Position numbers and translations under genes: made by a program
The notes under the pieces: model-generated
The model's input: the letters and a program-made list of their open reading frames with translations, nothing else
What the model was told of the DNA's origin: nothing
The model's database searches: none
Part shown: piece after piece, positions 32,360 to 43,587 of the stretch
Numbering within the stretch: the first letter of the stretch is position 1
Layout of the letters: the number at the start of each line of letters is the position of its first letter
DNA from: Fremontodendron californicum
Taxonomy: Eukaryota; Streptophyta; Magnoliopsida; Malvales; Malvaceae
DNA length: 64,000 nt
Direction of reading: 5' to 3'
Assembly (NCBI GenBank): GCA_030761205.1
Contig: JAULJL010000032.1
Coordinates: forward strand, 8,375,134-8,439,133

Positions 32360-34433
32360 GGATAAAGCCCATGGAACATAATGGCCTTGCAAAGGAATTA
32401 TAAATAGTTATAATTATGAGATCCTATGCATCAAAGCCTTGTTCCTCAAACTATTCCTGATGATCGTATTGCCAAGACGAGGCATTGGCAATGCTCAAAG
32501 ATTGGTATATGTTAAGCCTCTCATACTGGTTGAAGTATGGGATACTTGGGATAATATATAGGTGCTTGTCTATTGAACAAGTTCACTGAACATGGCCCAC
32601 CAAGAGAACTTTATTTGGTAAAATATCACTATAATGTCTATGATAATGTTCTCTTAGTACCAGTCATGTAAATTAGTCTTCAGACTTGTGATACCGGGTC
32701 ATCTTGTATGGAGAGTGTCATACTTAGATTTCATCACGAACGAGTCCCAAACACGAGGTTGCTTATGGTAGGGTGTTATTGGGTATGACATGAACAATAC
32801 GAACATGAATGAGTGATCCAGAGAGGATTCACCACTCCTTGTGATATTGAAGACATATCTCGTTTGTTCTTGACTATGATTAACTTGATTAAGTCTTTGG
32901 CCAAAGCATGACGGATTTAGGAGAAAGTTGTTTCTCTAAATTCATAAGGTTAATCATAAGTTGCGAAGAACTAATATAAATTGATCATGAGTAGACACTG
33001 CACCATGCTCATGCGCTATCCGGGATATATGGTGAAAGGACCGTATTACACCGAAAGGCTGGTTGCTGAAAAGTTCTAAAAGGTCACACTGACTTCACAA
33101 TATTTGGGTGGTCATGAGGGGTTGCTAGATCTCGCTCTTGATCTATGAAAGCAAGTTAATGAGATTAACTTATGTTCATTGCCAACATATTGGGAACTTA
33201 GAGGGTCACACACATAATAACAGATATGTATGGATTAAACATGGTATTCTATTAAGGTAAAACTTAATGGAATAAAAGATCTACTTAAGGACTTAATTGA
33301 AGAAGTTCAATTGAGATGAATTAAGACATAACTAAGATTTAAGAAATCCAAGGACAATGTCTTACTAAGATAAGAGGAATAAAGAAGTCTTATCTAGTAT
33401 AGTCGACTTTGACATAGAGATGTGCAAAGTGAATTATGAATGACTATACCATATTGGAATAATATCATGAGATGATATTAATAGATTAATGACATGAATT
33501 TTTCATGAGGAGAACGAAATTTAATTGAGAATTAAATTACTTTCGTTTAGAAATTAATCTATCCAATAAATAAGCATGATAAATTAGAATGGGTTCAAAA
33601 TGACTATTCTAATTTAAGACTGTCCACTAAGAATGGTTGGCCCAACTTAAGGCATTAAGATTGTTGGACCATTATTATTATTAGATAATATAATGGGATC
33701 ATTAATCCATCTTAGAATTAAATAGTTTAAGTCCAAGTGGATTAATGAAAATCTTGTGCAACAAGTTACAAGTGGCCGGCCAAGCATAGAGAGATAGGGA
33801 TCAGGGTTTGCCCCACTATATAATCTGATATAGAGGTTATAGCCACCGAAGAGAGTTTGATACTACTTTTATATTCTGATTTTGCTTAAGAAAAAGTTTG
33901 GTTTCAAGAAGAGAACCCCTCCTTAGCAAAAAGTTGAAATCCCAACCTCCCTAAGCCCCTTTGTGCTTGCCGCAATTCCTCTTTTCTTGGTGTTCTTTTT
34001 GCAGCTTCTTCACCTAGTTGAGTGAGATCGATTAAGGGAGAAAGATACAAGGATATAGACCTTTTTATTGTGATCTTAGGATCAACTTTCTAGCACAAGT
34101 GAATCGCCATACCTTAGAGAAGGATCCATCAATTGTTCGTGTGGACTAGCTCTAGAGTAAGGACAATAGTGCTTCTTGTGGTCTTAGACGAGTTGGAAGC
34201 TTTGTAGATCTTGGATTCAAAAGCTATTCGAGATTTGGATTTGCAACTTAAGGTTACGATATCTTAAGTAGGTAACTTATAAATCGTATGGGTGATTTAA
34301 AGCTATTCGAGATTCGAAACTTATGCAAACACAAGCCTAAGATCCTATTGTACTTCAGGTGCTTCTTTGTTTATTTTCGCTGCACTTTGATTATCATGTT
34401 TTTTCATGAGCCCGAAGTAGTGTATTCCCAACA
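32360..34433 (+). repeat. 3' LTR of the Copia element, second part
   Basis: Resumes the LTR after the chromovirus (TAATC at 32355-32359 is the duplicated target) and ends CCCAACA, followed by the CATTA duplication at 34434-34438. Matches about 7050-9144. Confidence 0.9.
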
Positions 34434-34438
34434 CATTA

Positions 34439-35460
34439 CCCACCAACTTGTCATGCTTTCAGAGTATTGACGAATAAAACTGTGGTCTCTTTATTGGTAA
34501 GAGTGGGCTGGACCTGAGTAGCTAGATCTCTCCACTTTTGGGCATACTGCTTGAAACTTTTTGTTGACTTTTTCTCCATATTTTGTAGAGACAACCGGTC
34601 TGGAACCATATCTAATACATGCTTGTATTGTTCCAAAAAGCCTTAGCCAAGTCCATCCATGTCTTGATCTTGTTCCATTGAGTTGGTTATACCTACGAGT
34701 TGCTGATCCGGTTAAACTGTCTTGGAAGCAATGGATCAATAGCTTTTCATTTTCATCCGGTCATCCGTCGGCAATACATTGTCAGATGTGTCGAGGGGTT
34801 ACTAGATCCATCGTATTTCTCAAAATCCGACACCTTGAACTTCGGTGGGATTATAAGCCCTAGGACTAGGCTTAATTCTATGGCATCCAGACTGCCAAAC
34901 AGATCAGCTCCTTCTACTAATCGTAGTCTATCTTCCAATAAATGAAAATTTCTCTGTGTGTCTGTCAGTTCGGCCTTTTTTTTTTGGCCATTTTCAGTTT
35001 TTCTTGTTCAGCCAGGTTATCCAAGTCTGGGACATCAATGGGGTTCTCTGGGATGTTTCCAATATTTGTGCCAATAGGCACCTGATTTTGTGCTCCTATA
35101 TAGGGTTGGACATATATAAATGGCATAGCAGCTGCCGGGGGTAGATTCTTAGTACTCTATGATGATTGACCGTTTAACAGTACAGTCTCTGGTCGAGCAT
35201 CTTGATTCCCTGCCTCTCTTCTTACTGTTGCATTTCAACATGCCCCTTTTCCTGAAGTATGGCGGACATCATTTCCATCATTTTTGTCATCTCTTCTCTT
35301 GACTCTTCTTGGGATTTTGCTAACTGCTCTTACAATCTTGCTAATTGTTCTTACAATTCCCTTTGAGCCCTTTCTAATCCTTCAATACGAGCCATCTGTC
35401 CCCCTTCCATAGCCCTGGTTCTTGGTCTGGTGTTGTATTGGCACGGGAGTTTTGAGTCTC
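34439..35460 (-). pseudogene. Ogre/Tat gag, 5' part
   Basis: The minus strand from about 35460 gives YNTRPRTRAMEGGQMARIEG and a Glu/Gln-rich coiled coil, the usual start of Gag in this lineage. It continues to PPKFKVSDFEKYDGSSNPSTHL (about 34820-34880), the Gag core entry, then HCFQDSLTGSATRRYNQL and YAQKWRDLATQVQP. Several stops and frameshifts are present. The Copia element cuts it after ...VLFVNTLKA; it continues at 6907. Confidence 0.8.
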
Positions 35461-35970
35461 TCGTAGGATGCCCAATCTTTATACCTTAAGTTTAAATACC
35501 ATGGATTAGAATTTATTAACATATTCTTTGTGTTTTGTTATGAATGAATGGATGGATGGTTAATATGAAAGAATGAGAAAACATAATAGAATGTAAATGA
35601 AATGAATAAATGGATAAATGAATGACTAAGTAAATAAATATGACCAATTAATAAACGTATGAATGCATTTGACAATATTGGCCCCAGGATAATTTGAACC
35701 AAATGGTCTTCCATTGATTACTGGAATTAAATACACCAAAGATAAAACAACAAGATCTGTCCACATTGCATAACAACTTTGCCTAAGACAATCTGGCATC
35801 TACTGAATAATTTGCCCATCTATTTCTTTTCTATCAAAGTGTCATTACAATTATGATGGTCCTAAAATGACCTCCTCAGATCTCAGACTTTCCTTCATAG
35901 TCCCTCTTTTTCGGATTGCTTTGCTTCTTCAACTTTCGATCTGGCCCGTAGTCTTCATTTTCCAACTAAC
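35461..35970 (-). other. Spacer between Ogre ORF1 and gag
   Basis: About 500 bp, AT-rich, with a short GAATGAATGGATG-like simple stretch near 35540-35650. No gene or known motif is seen; such spacers are usual between ORF1 and gag in Ogre-like elements. Confidence 0.5.
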
Positions 35971-37450
35971 CTATGAATAGTTGAGCAGAAACAGCGATGT
36001 GTGAGCTTTCTTTAACTTGCTTCTCTTACTCAAGTCTAGCAGGGCTCTAGATTTCTCCTGTTTCGCTCTCTCTTTCCAGTAGTTGCTCCCTTTTATGAGG
36101 TTGTCGACTTCTTTCTGCCATACCCTGGAAGACTTAGCGGCCTCTCCATATTTTAGTTCAAAGCGGAACCTTTTACTTTCCAAGTTTAGTTTCTCGAGAT
36201 CACCCTTGACAGTATCCCTTTCTCTCTTGACCTTTTCTACTTCCCTTTCCCGAATCGATTCCCTAGTCTTCAAGTCATCGATCTCTTCTTGGAGTCGGGC
36301 AACCTCTTTGCTCATTCGGGCCTTTTCTTTTTCAAATTCTGACTTCGCGATTTCTAACTCAAATGGCACTTCTTCCGGTTGTAGATCTGTCAATGAGACG
36401 TCCCTCCCATCAGGTGCCAATAGTCTATCTTTAACTCTCCTAGCTCTCCATACCATGTAATCTTGTGTGACATTATCGGCGTATCGAGCCACCTCTACCC
36501 GATAAGATTTCTTCCATGTCACTACAATCTCGTGCACTTTTCCTGAGTACCAGTCCTCTCTATAGGCAAATTCTAACTCATTAAGATCATGGGTCCTAGG
36601 AGTGAACTGACCAGATTCTGATTGCCTTAGCACCAGCAGTAGTGCATAACTCACATCTCCCATACTCCTAATAATGGGACACATGCCTTGTCTCCACACT
36701 TGTACAGCATTGGCATAGGAGCTATCTATGGAGCCCTCCAAATTACCATCTTGGTCTTGAGGTTTCGGAGTATGTTGGTCCACTGTTCTTCAGTCTTATC
36801 TTCGGGCCAATCCCTATTGAGAAATTCACTGATCGGTGCAAAGGACTTCCAATAAGGGCTGAGAGAACATTTTTCTTACTTCCGAAAGTGGCTCTGAATC
36901 CATATGTAGAGAAGTTGTGCACAACCCACGAAATGCCCTTTTCCTCCCCGTCTACAAAAATTCAGAGATCGAATTGTTTCTGCTATAATTGTCGGGGCCG
37001 GGTTTACCCTCTGCCCTAACCTCTCAAAAAGATCTACTACAACCACATCCACGTATCCCAATGTCTTCGGGAAGATAACTAACCCATAGATAGCCAAGGC
37101 AAATATGTTTCTAGCCGTCTCCTTGCTAGAATGACTATGGATTAAAGCCCATAGAGTATCCCATGAGATGCATTTGTTTGCTCATTTTCGGACCACGTGA
37201 CTCTCGACCCAATTTCTTTCCACCCCCATAATTGTGGACACCTTTTTCTTGAAACCCGACGTCTTCGTATCTTTCAAGTAAATACAATCTGGAATGGCAT
37301 TCTCAATATGCAACAGAGTCGAATATTCTTCGATGGTAGGAGTCATATCCTCTCGGTTGAAGGTGAAGCATCGGTAGGCAGGATTCCAAAACTGTACCAC
37401 AGTCCGGATTAACTCACCACTGACCTTGACTGGGATTAACAATGCTATGT
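35971..37450 (-). pseudogene. Ogre ORF1, main part (DUF7745-like domain and coiled coil)
   Basis: The minus strand has, in order, RTVVQFWNPAYRCFTFNREDM then TPTIEEYSTLLH (37310-37420), NWVESHVV, then LAIYGLVIFPKTLGYVDVVV and SLNFCRRGGKGHFVGCAQLL (36876-37097), and a C-terminal 270-residue frame (35971-36783) with FAYREDWYSG and a long Glu/Lys/Arg coiled coil (about residues 140-250). This is the extra ORF upstream of gag in Ogre-like elements, related to plant-mobile-domain-like proteins; its role is unknown. Frame breaks occur near 36830 and 37150. Copy 2 of the LOG-carrying family is inserted in its N-terminal part at 37450; the rest is at 47131-47250. Confidence 0.75.
37446..37450. repeat. 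Target-site duplication TATGT (copy 2, left)
   Basis: TATGT here and at 47126-47130 flank the copy 2 LTRs. Confidence 0.93.
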
Positions 37451-38937
37451 TGATAACTCATATAATTATATAGTTCTTAGTTATGTTTTATTATTGTTTT
37501 GTGTCAAATACGAGTTATTATTGCTTAGTCTACTTGTGTTTATGATATTTTATATTTTTATGTAATTTGGTGTTTTTCACGAGTTTCTTTGAGTGATTTC
37601 AGATTACTAGGTTAAATCAAGAATTAAGGGCAAATCCAATTCAGTTCCAGTTCCGACACCTTTTGCCATATCAGCTATATCTGGAGTTTCACTGAAACAT
37701 TAAGGCTGAATTTTTACAGTGCAAAGTTAAGAGGCATATCTATCTTTTTCATGTTTTACACTTCTTGAAACGGAGTCGTTTTCCCTAGCGAAATCGACCA
37801 TCAAGTTGGCTGATGTGCAATGACGTCTGTGCTGACCTGTTTTGGTATTTTGACCATATCTTCCAATCCACATGAGCAAATGATCTGATTCCAACGGCTA
37901 TGGATCCGTAACTGATAGGGGTATATTTTTCTAGAAGACCAATTGATCAGATCGAGCCTCCAACATTGACAAAATTGACCATCAAGCTGGCTGATCAGAA
38001 TTATCATACAATATGACGAAAATTGTTAGAAAAATGCACCCACCTATTATACCTACCTTTGAAATTTATAAAGCTTGTCTCTTGTCATTTAGCTCTCCAA
38101 AATGTGTATAAATAGAGGGCCTTGGATGAGTGTAAGAGTACATTGATACATTGGTAGGATATTAGCCATTGCAATGTAATTCTCTAAGTTTTCTTCTTCT
38201 TTCCTTTCTCTAGTTTTCTTTTTCTTTCTTTTTCTTTTCATTTTCTTCATATCTAGTATGTGTTGCTAATCATATTGTTGAGGTGATGAGGTGAAGCTTT
38301 TGGTAAATGCTAAGGTTAGTCTCTTAAACATGAGCTAAAATAAATCATCATTTAGTATAGATAATATTTTCTTTTGGTTTAAAATCATACTTGCAAAGTA
38401 AGGATCTTGATTCATTATTGACAATGAAAATGGCACAGTAAATGCTTGGTTTCATAACCTTGATTTGTTGTAGACATATACCTTGGCATAAGGAATGCTT
38501 GGACTCTTTTTGTGAGTTTTGAGGACACCAAATGAACATAATATCATATGCTATGGACGTTGGACAATTTGGACTGAATTGCTAAACCTTCCGATTGGAA
38601 TCTCCCTTATGTGTGAATTTCAATTGTGTAATAAAACAAGATTAATCTTAGCATAACACCAAGAGTGGATTCTCTAACCTCAACATCTTTTCTTATTGTT
38701 TTGTTTATATCTTGTTTAATTTCTTTTATGTTGTTTTGTTTATTTTGTTCTCTAATATCTTGTTTATCTTGTTTTGTTGTTGATTCCCTAATATCTTGTT
38801 TACTTTCTTTTTCTTATATATTTATAAACTTATACTTACTAATACGCTTCCCTGTGGTTCGACCTCGGACACCCGAGAATTTATTACTTGAACATAACCT
38901 GCACTTGGGTTTACAACTCTTAATTGAGTCTCCATCA
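37451..38937 (+). repeat. 5' LTR of copy 2
   Basis: 1,487 bp, TGATAACTCA...CTCCATCA. TATA box TATAAATA at 38107-38114. Compared with the 3' LTR it has an extra TTTCTTTC-type stretch near 38220 and substitutions such as AACTCA/AACTCG at the start. Confidence 0.93.
38107..38114 (+). promoter_or_regulatory. TATA box of the copy 2 5' LTR
   Basis: TATAAATA followed by GAGGGCCTTGG; the equivalent site is present in all LTRs of the family here. Confidence 0.7.
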
Positions 38938-38943
38938 AGTTTT

Positions 38944-38961
38944 TGGCGCCGTTGCCGGGGA
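38944..38961 (+). promoter_or_regulatory. Primer-binding site, tRNA-Asp (copy 2)
   Basis: TGGCGCCGTTGCCGGGGA, six bases after the LTR end; perfect complement to the tRNA-Asp 3' end. Confidence 0.93.
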
Positions 38962-39241
38962 GGCAATACTAAGTATATAAGTTTATAAGTATATTTATTT
39001 TTATTGGCTGGTTATACCGCCTATATTTATTTTTATTGGCTGGTTATACCGCCTAATTTTCTATATATTTATATTTATATTGTATATTAACTTTGTTTTA
39101 TTTCTATTGGCTGGTTATACCGCCTAATCTGTATATTAACTTTGTTTTATGCTTGTTTGGCGACGTGATTTTAGATCTCGTCGTTTAGTTAGATTTTATT
39201 GTGAAACTTTTTCAGGTAATCTTTCTAATACAACTGCTACC
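38962..39241 (+). other. 5' leader of copy 2 with repeated 30-bp units
   Basis: Three direct repeats of TTATTGGCTGGTTATACCGC-CTA occur at about 39000-39023, 39032-39056 and 39104-39127, matching those in copy 1. No gene is seen, apart from the conserved in-frame upstream ATG at 39149. Confidence 0.75.
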
Positions 39242-41776
39242 ATGGCTGACAATGAAAGTGTTCATGCTGAAGATGAGAACAGACAAGTACGCACCATGCG
39301 TGACTACTTGCAACCAACTCGAAGCTCATCACCCTCTTGTTTTATTTTTCCTCTCAATGCAAACAACTTTCGTTTTAAACCAGGTATGATAGCTTTGCTT
39401 CCAAATTTCCATGGGTTAGAATCGGAAAGTGCTTACTCATTTCTAAAAGACTTCGAGGATGTATGTGTCACCTTTAATGACCAACAATGTACAAATGAAA
39501 TTGTCAAGCTAAAATTATTTCCTTTTTCTTTAAAAGATAAAGCAAAAATTTGGCTTCATAATTTAAAACCAAGGTCAATTGGCACATGGCAAGAATTACA
39601 AACTGAGTTTCTAAAGAAATTTTTCCCAGCACATAAAACTACTGCTTTGAAAAGACAGATTCAAAATTTCAATCAAAATCAAAATGAAGCATTTTTTCAG
39701 TGCTGGGAGCGTTTTAAAGATTTGTTAAGTTCTTGTCCACATCATGGTTTTGAAAAATGACGTCTTATTAGTTTCTTTTATGAAAGTTTAACTCCCGAAA
39801 CTAAACAATTTGTTGAAACAATGTGTAACGGTGAGTTTCTAGAAAAAGAACCTGAAGAAGCCTTTGACTACCTAGACCATTTGGCAGATAACTCTCAAGC
39901 CTGGCACACAGATAGTTCCTCTGAAAGTTCCAATAGATCTAATCTTGTTTCTAACAGAGGTAAATATCATTTTAGTCAAGAAGATGAGATAAAAGCTAAA
40001 GTAGCTAATTTGGCTAGAAAGATTGAAGCCATGGAACTTAGAGAAGTAAAAGAAGTCAAAACGGTTAAAAATGAAGAAAGTTGTGGAATTTGTGAAATCA
40101 TGGGACACCCCACTTCTGAATGTCCAAACATTCCCATTCTTAAAGAAGCGTTGCATGATCAAGTAAATTCCATAAACACATTTAAAAAGCCTTTTCCTTC
40201 TCCTTACTCTGAAACGTATAACCCTGAATGGAGAGATCATCCCAACTTCAGTTGGCGGAATAATAATCATGTTCAGGTACCACAATCTCAAAAGCCGGGC
40301 AACACTTTTTCCTATCAACCTTCACGTGTACAAACCTTGGAAGAGACATTGCAAGCATTCATGCAAACACAAGCAAATGTGAATAACCAAACTTCACAGG
40401 ACATCAATGAGATCAAAAACACCTTGTCTACATTGACAGCTTCATTACGCACTCAAGAAAAAGGTAAGTTTCCTGCTCAACCTCAGCCTAACCCTTCTAC
40501 TCAATGTCTTGTTTCTTGCTCCAATGAAACTCAACAGGAAAATGCCAGTTCTATCACAACTCTTCGAAGTGGAAAGGCAATTGACAAAAACATTCCATCA
40601 AAAGACCAAGATCCTCCTTCCCCTCCGAAAAGTAATGGTAAGGATGATGGTAAGTCTGAACTTCTTGAAAATTTGGACAAAGAAAAAGGTATGCATCCTG
40701 CTCCTTTTCCTCAAAGGTTGCAAACAATAAAGAATTTGAATCAAAATGCAGAAATTTATGAACTTTTCAAACAAGTTAAGATTAACATTCCTTTATTAGA
40801 TGCAATCAAACAAGTTCCATCTTATGCTAAATTTTTGAAGGACATGTGCACAGTTAAAAGGAAACATAATGTACAAAAGAAAGCATTTCTGACAGAAAGT
40901 GTGAGCTCAATCATTCAGCATCTTACTCCACCAAAATTCAAAGATCCTGGATGTCCAACAATCTCATGCATCATTGGAAACACTAGAATAGAACGTGCAT
41001 TGCTTGATCTTGGTGCTAGTGTTAATCTTTTGCCTTTTTCTGTTTATCAACAGTTAGGTTTAGGTGAACTCAAGGAAACACCTGTTACACTTCAACTAGC
41101 TGATCGTTCTGTAAAAATTCCTCGAGGGATAGTTGAAGATGTTTTGGTTCAAATTGATAATTTTTACTTCCCTGTTGATTTTATTGTTTTGGACACACAT
41201 CCTGTTTCAAATCCAAATGTTCAAATTCCTGTTATATTAGGCCGTCCGTTTCTTGCAACTTCTAATGCTCTAATAAATTGCAGGAATGGTATGTTGAACA
41301 TTTCTTTTGGAAATATGACTTTAGAATTAAATGTGTTCAACATTTGCAAGCAACCTGGTGATGATTCAGAAGTACATGAAGTGGATTTCATTGAAGAACT
41401 TGTTCATGAACATCTCACCACTACTACATTCCATGATCCTTTAGAAGCTTATTTAATTGAATGTGAGTTTGATAATGCTTCAGAAATTTCACACACTGAT
41501 TCTTTGTTAAATTCTTTTCAGGTTAAGAATTGTTGGAAACAAAAGTTTGAGGAACTCAAAAATGATGCATATGAGAATTCTAAAATTCATAAAAAAAGAA
41601 CTAAAGCCTTTCATGACAAGTTAATTTCAAGAAAAACATTTGATGTTGGGCAAAAAGTTCTACTTTATAATTCTAGACTTCACATATTTCCTGGTAAGTT
41701 GAGATCAAGATGGACTGGCCCATTTGTGGAGCAGTTGACATTGAGAATCCTCAAAATGGTAACGTATTCAAGGTAA
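39242..41776 (+). pseudogene. Gag-protease-integrase tail fusion gene, broken
   Basis: Same gene as 22048-24831. The ATG at 39242 has the ACCATGGCT context. A single Trp-to-stop change (TGA at 39758-39760, in HHGFEKW) interrupts the Gag core; the frame resumes and is open from 39821 to 41776. The zinc knuckle CGICEIMGHPTSEC and protease LLDLGASVNLLP are intact. Compared with copy 1 it lacks about 50 residues of the RT-start segment (PSLTNVTVP... to ...PVINE), so the protease region joins the integrase tail more directly (QKFEELKNDAYENSK). A frameshift after RWTGPFVE (about 41730) truncates the last part, whose remains run to about 41864. Confidence 0.9.
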
Positions 41777-42035
41777 ATGGACAAAGACTCAAACTCTTTT
41801 TGGAAAATCATGTTACTCAAGAAGAGGTTGTTTTTCTTTCTGATCCTTGTTTTGAAAATAACTAGATGCAAATATAATTTTTACTAATCTTCAAAAAAAA
41901 ATACATTTTTTTTAACCCCGGTTAAATGGCGGATAACGGTACTCCGTGATTATTTAAGTCGGTCCCATCAGCTACCCACAAAACTGATATTGTATATAAA
42001 TTTCTCTTTCATTTTATATTTCATTTTTTTTCAAG

Positions 42036-42572
42036 ATGGATGATATTCTCACAAGATTGCAGAAACGATTTCCTCCTTTTCTTCGAAATATTTTACTGAA
42101 GCTTTACCAAGTTCGATTTGAAAGATTAAGAATGCTTATGCACAAAGGGATTCTCGAAGACATACGTTGGATAATTGAAGCCAAGGTACGTGAAGATGAA
42201 TATCTTCCTGTTTTGCATTTACCAGGTACAGGTAGAAGCACTTTTGCAAAGAAGCGACGAGCAAAGCGAATGAGTTCAAATTGCCACAAATGTGCACGAT
42301 GGACGTGTAACGGTAAATGTCGTTCTATTGGGATTCCGTCCTCTAATCGAGATGATAAAATTGAATTCATTAAGGATGGACTGAGTAAGGAGAATTTGGG
42401 TAATATCCAACTTTCTCTTGAGACGCATCCTAGTGGAGACGTACAAAGAGAAATTCTTGATTTATGGCCGCAATTCCAAAGGGAATGGCAACATCTTGGG
42501 AATCTGATGTTAAAAGACCCTGTTTGCCAGCTTGTAAGAAAACTGGATGGGAAGCATATCCTCGACTCATAG
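42036..42572 (+). CDS. Basic Cys4 zinc-finger protein resembling plant-virus nucleic-acid-binding proteins (copy 2)
   Basis: Open 178-residue frame, same length as the minus-strand homologue at 21331-21867. I count seven substitutions between the two, mostly in the N-terminal half (for example P16 to L, P40 to L, Y70 to F). The basic run AKKRRAKRM and all four zinc cysteines (83, 86, 91, 95) are unchanged. It begins about 170 bases after the end of the gag fusion gene and is followed 367 bases later by LOG. The surrounding element is otherwise decaying, so retention of the open frame may be chance or recent age. Family assignment is as for copy 1: carlavirus-type nucleic-acid-binding pattern, moderate certainty. 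Confidence 0.68.
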   Translation: MDDILTRLQKRFPPFLRNILLKLYQVRFERLRMLMHKGILEDIRWIIEAKVREDEYLPVLHLPGTGRSTFAKKRRAKRMSSNCHKCARWTCNGKCRSIGIPSSNRDDKIEFIKDGLSKENLGNIQLSLETHPSGDVQREILDLWPQFQREWQHLGNLMLKDPVCQLVRKLDGKHILDS

Positions 42573-42939
42573 AAGGCGTTTAAGCCGTTTCTGGACGTAA
42601 AACCAGAGGAAGATGTGAGCCACAATCACAACTACAATAAATGACTTCTCAGCTTTTGGTTTGATTTGCAATAACTTTATTTCGGTTTAATTTACGTGTT
42701 GTTAGATTTTTGTAATTATTCTCGTTTTTTTTTTTTTTGCATTGGTCTTTTACGGTTGATTTTTCTTCTCTTTTTGATTTTCTTCCTGAAATCACGCAAA
42801 AATCTTTTGTTAGGTTAACATTTTCTTCTGACAGGTCAAATACACTTTCGGCGACATTATTACTCTTGTCTGATTCATTACTCAGTCCTCTATATATTAC
42901 ACCATGTACTCATTCTCTTTCAGGCACTTGAAAAAAAAA

Positions 42940-43587
42940 ATGGAAAGTACTTCGTCCCAGCGCATTAAAAAAGTTTGTGTCTTTGGAGGTGCTTATCCAG
43001 GGAAAAATAACATATTCGCTGATGAAGCCATAAGAGTTGGAGTAATACTTGCCCAACAAAAGATCCAGTTGATTTATGGAGGCGGTAGTACGGGTTTAAT
43101 GGGAGCAGTCGCTACAGCAGCACACGCCGGAGGAAGTCCAGTTCTAGGAATCGTGCCAAAACTATTCACAGGTTTTTGTGGACCTACCGTGGGTAAGGAA
43201 ATACAAGTCTGGAGTATCCCTGAACGGATGACAATCATGTACCATTCTGCCGATGCATTCATTGTTTTACCAAAAGGTCTGGGTACATTGGAAGAAATAG
43301 CTTGCGTGGCTTATTGGTCATCTTTGGTCACAAATAAGAAACCCATTGGTTTGCTTAATATTAATGGTTATTTTAGTAATTTGCTTTCATATTTAGATAA
43401 TGCTGTGGATAATGGATTCATGTTTTCAGAGGCAAGGAGAACCATAATTTCTGCTACAACCATTGAAGATTTACTCAAAAAGCTCCAAGCTTATGAGTAT
43501 TTATCTGCTACGGTTGTTTCGCAAACGCTCGGAAAAAGAAAAAGAGATATGGACGAGCAAGGAGTGGATTGCACTCTGTCTTTGTGA
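42940..43587 (+). CDS. LOG: LOG-family cytokinin riboside 5'-monophosphate phosphoribohydrolase (copy 2, probably impaired)
   Basis: 215 residues, start chosen at MESTSSQ because it matches copy 1; an in-frame ATG at 42904 would add 12 residues (MYSFSFRHLKKK). YGGGSTGLMG and IPER are kept, but the signature PGGxGTxxE reads PKGLGTLEE: the first Gly of the Gly pair is Lys (GGA to AAA, two changes). That Gly lies in the phosphate/nucleotide-binding loop, so activity is doubtful. I count about eight substitutions against copy 1 (including D78 to G, A109 to V, S125 to Y). No intron. It is followed by a 3' untranslated region with a duplicated 107-bp segment. Confidence 0.88.
   Translation: MESTSSQRIKKVCVFGGAYPGKNNIFADEAIRVGVILAQQKIQLIYGGGSTGLMGAVATAAHAGGSPVLGIVPKLFTGFCGPTVGKEIQVWSIPERMTIMYHSADAFIVLPKGLGTLEEIACVAYWSSLVTNKKPIGLLNINGYFSNLLSYLDNAVDNGFMFSEARRTIISATTIEDLLKKLQAYEYLSATVVSQTLGKRKRDMDEQGVDCTLSL

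Larger units (their letters stand above)
6913..34433 (+). mobile_element. Ty1/Copia gag-only (TR-GAG-like) retrotransposon, interrupted by a chromovirus
   Basis: 5' LTR 6913-9144, initiator-tRNA-Met primer site 9146-9157, long leader, a gag pseudogene 11475-12330, no pol, then the 3' LTR, split into 13167-13303 and 32360-34433 by the Tekay-type insertion. TSD is CATTA. Own length without the insert is about 8.5 kb. Protease, integrase and RT are absent, so it depended on a partner for movement. Confidence 0.88.

Noticed and set aside
38944..38961. tRNA-Asp gene
   Set aside because: Only the 18 bases complementary to the tRNA 3' end are present, next to an LTR: a primer-binding site.
20408..43587. 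The two LOG genes as ordinary host paralogues or a segmental duplication
   Set aside because: Each lies inside complete LTR boundaries with its own TSD (TTCAA and TATGT), and flanking DNA differs, so they moved by retrotransposition.
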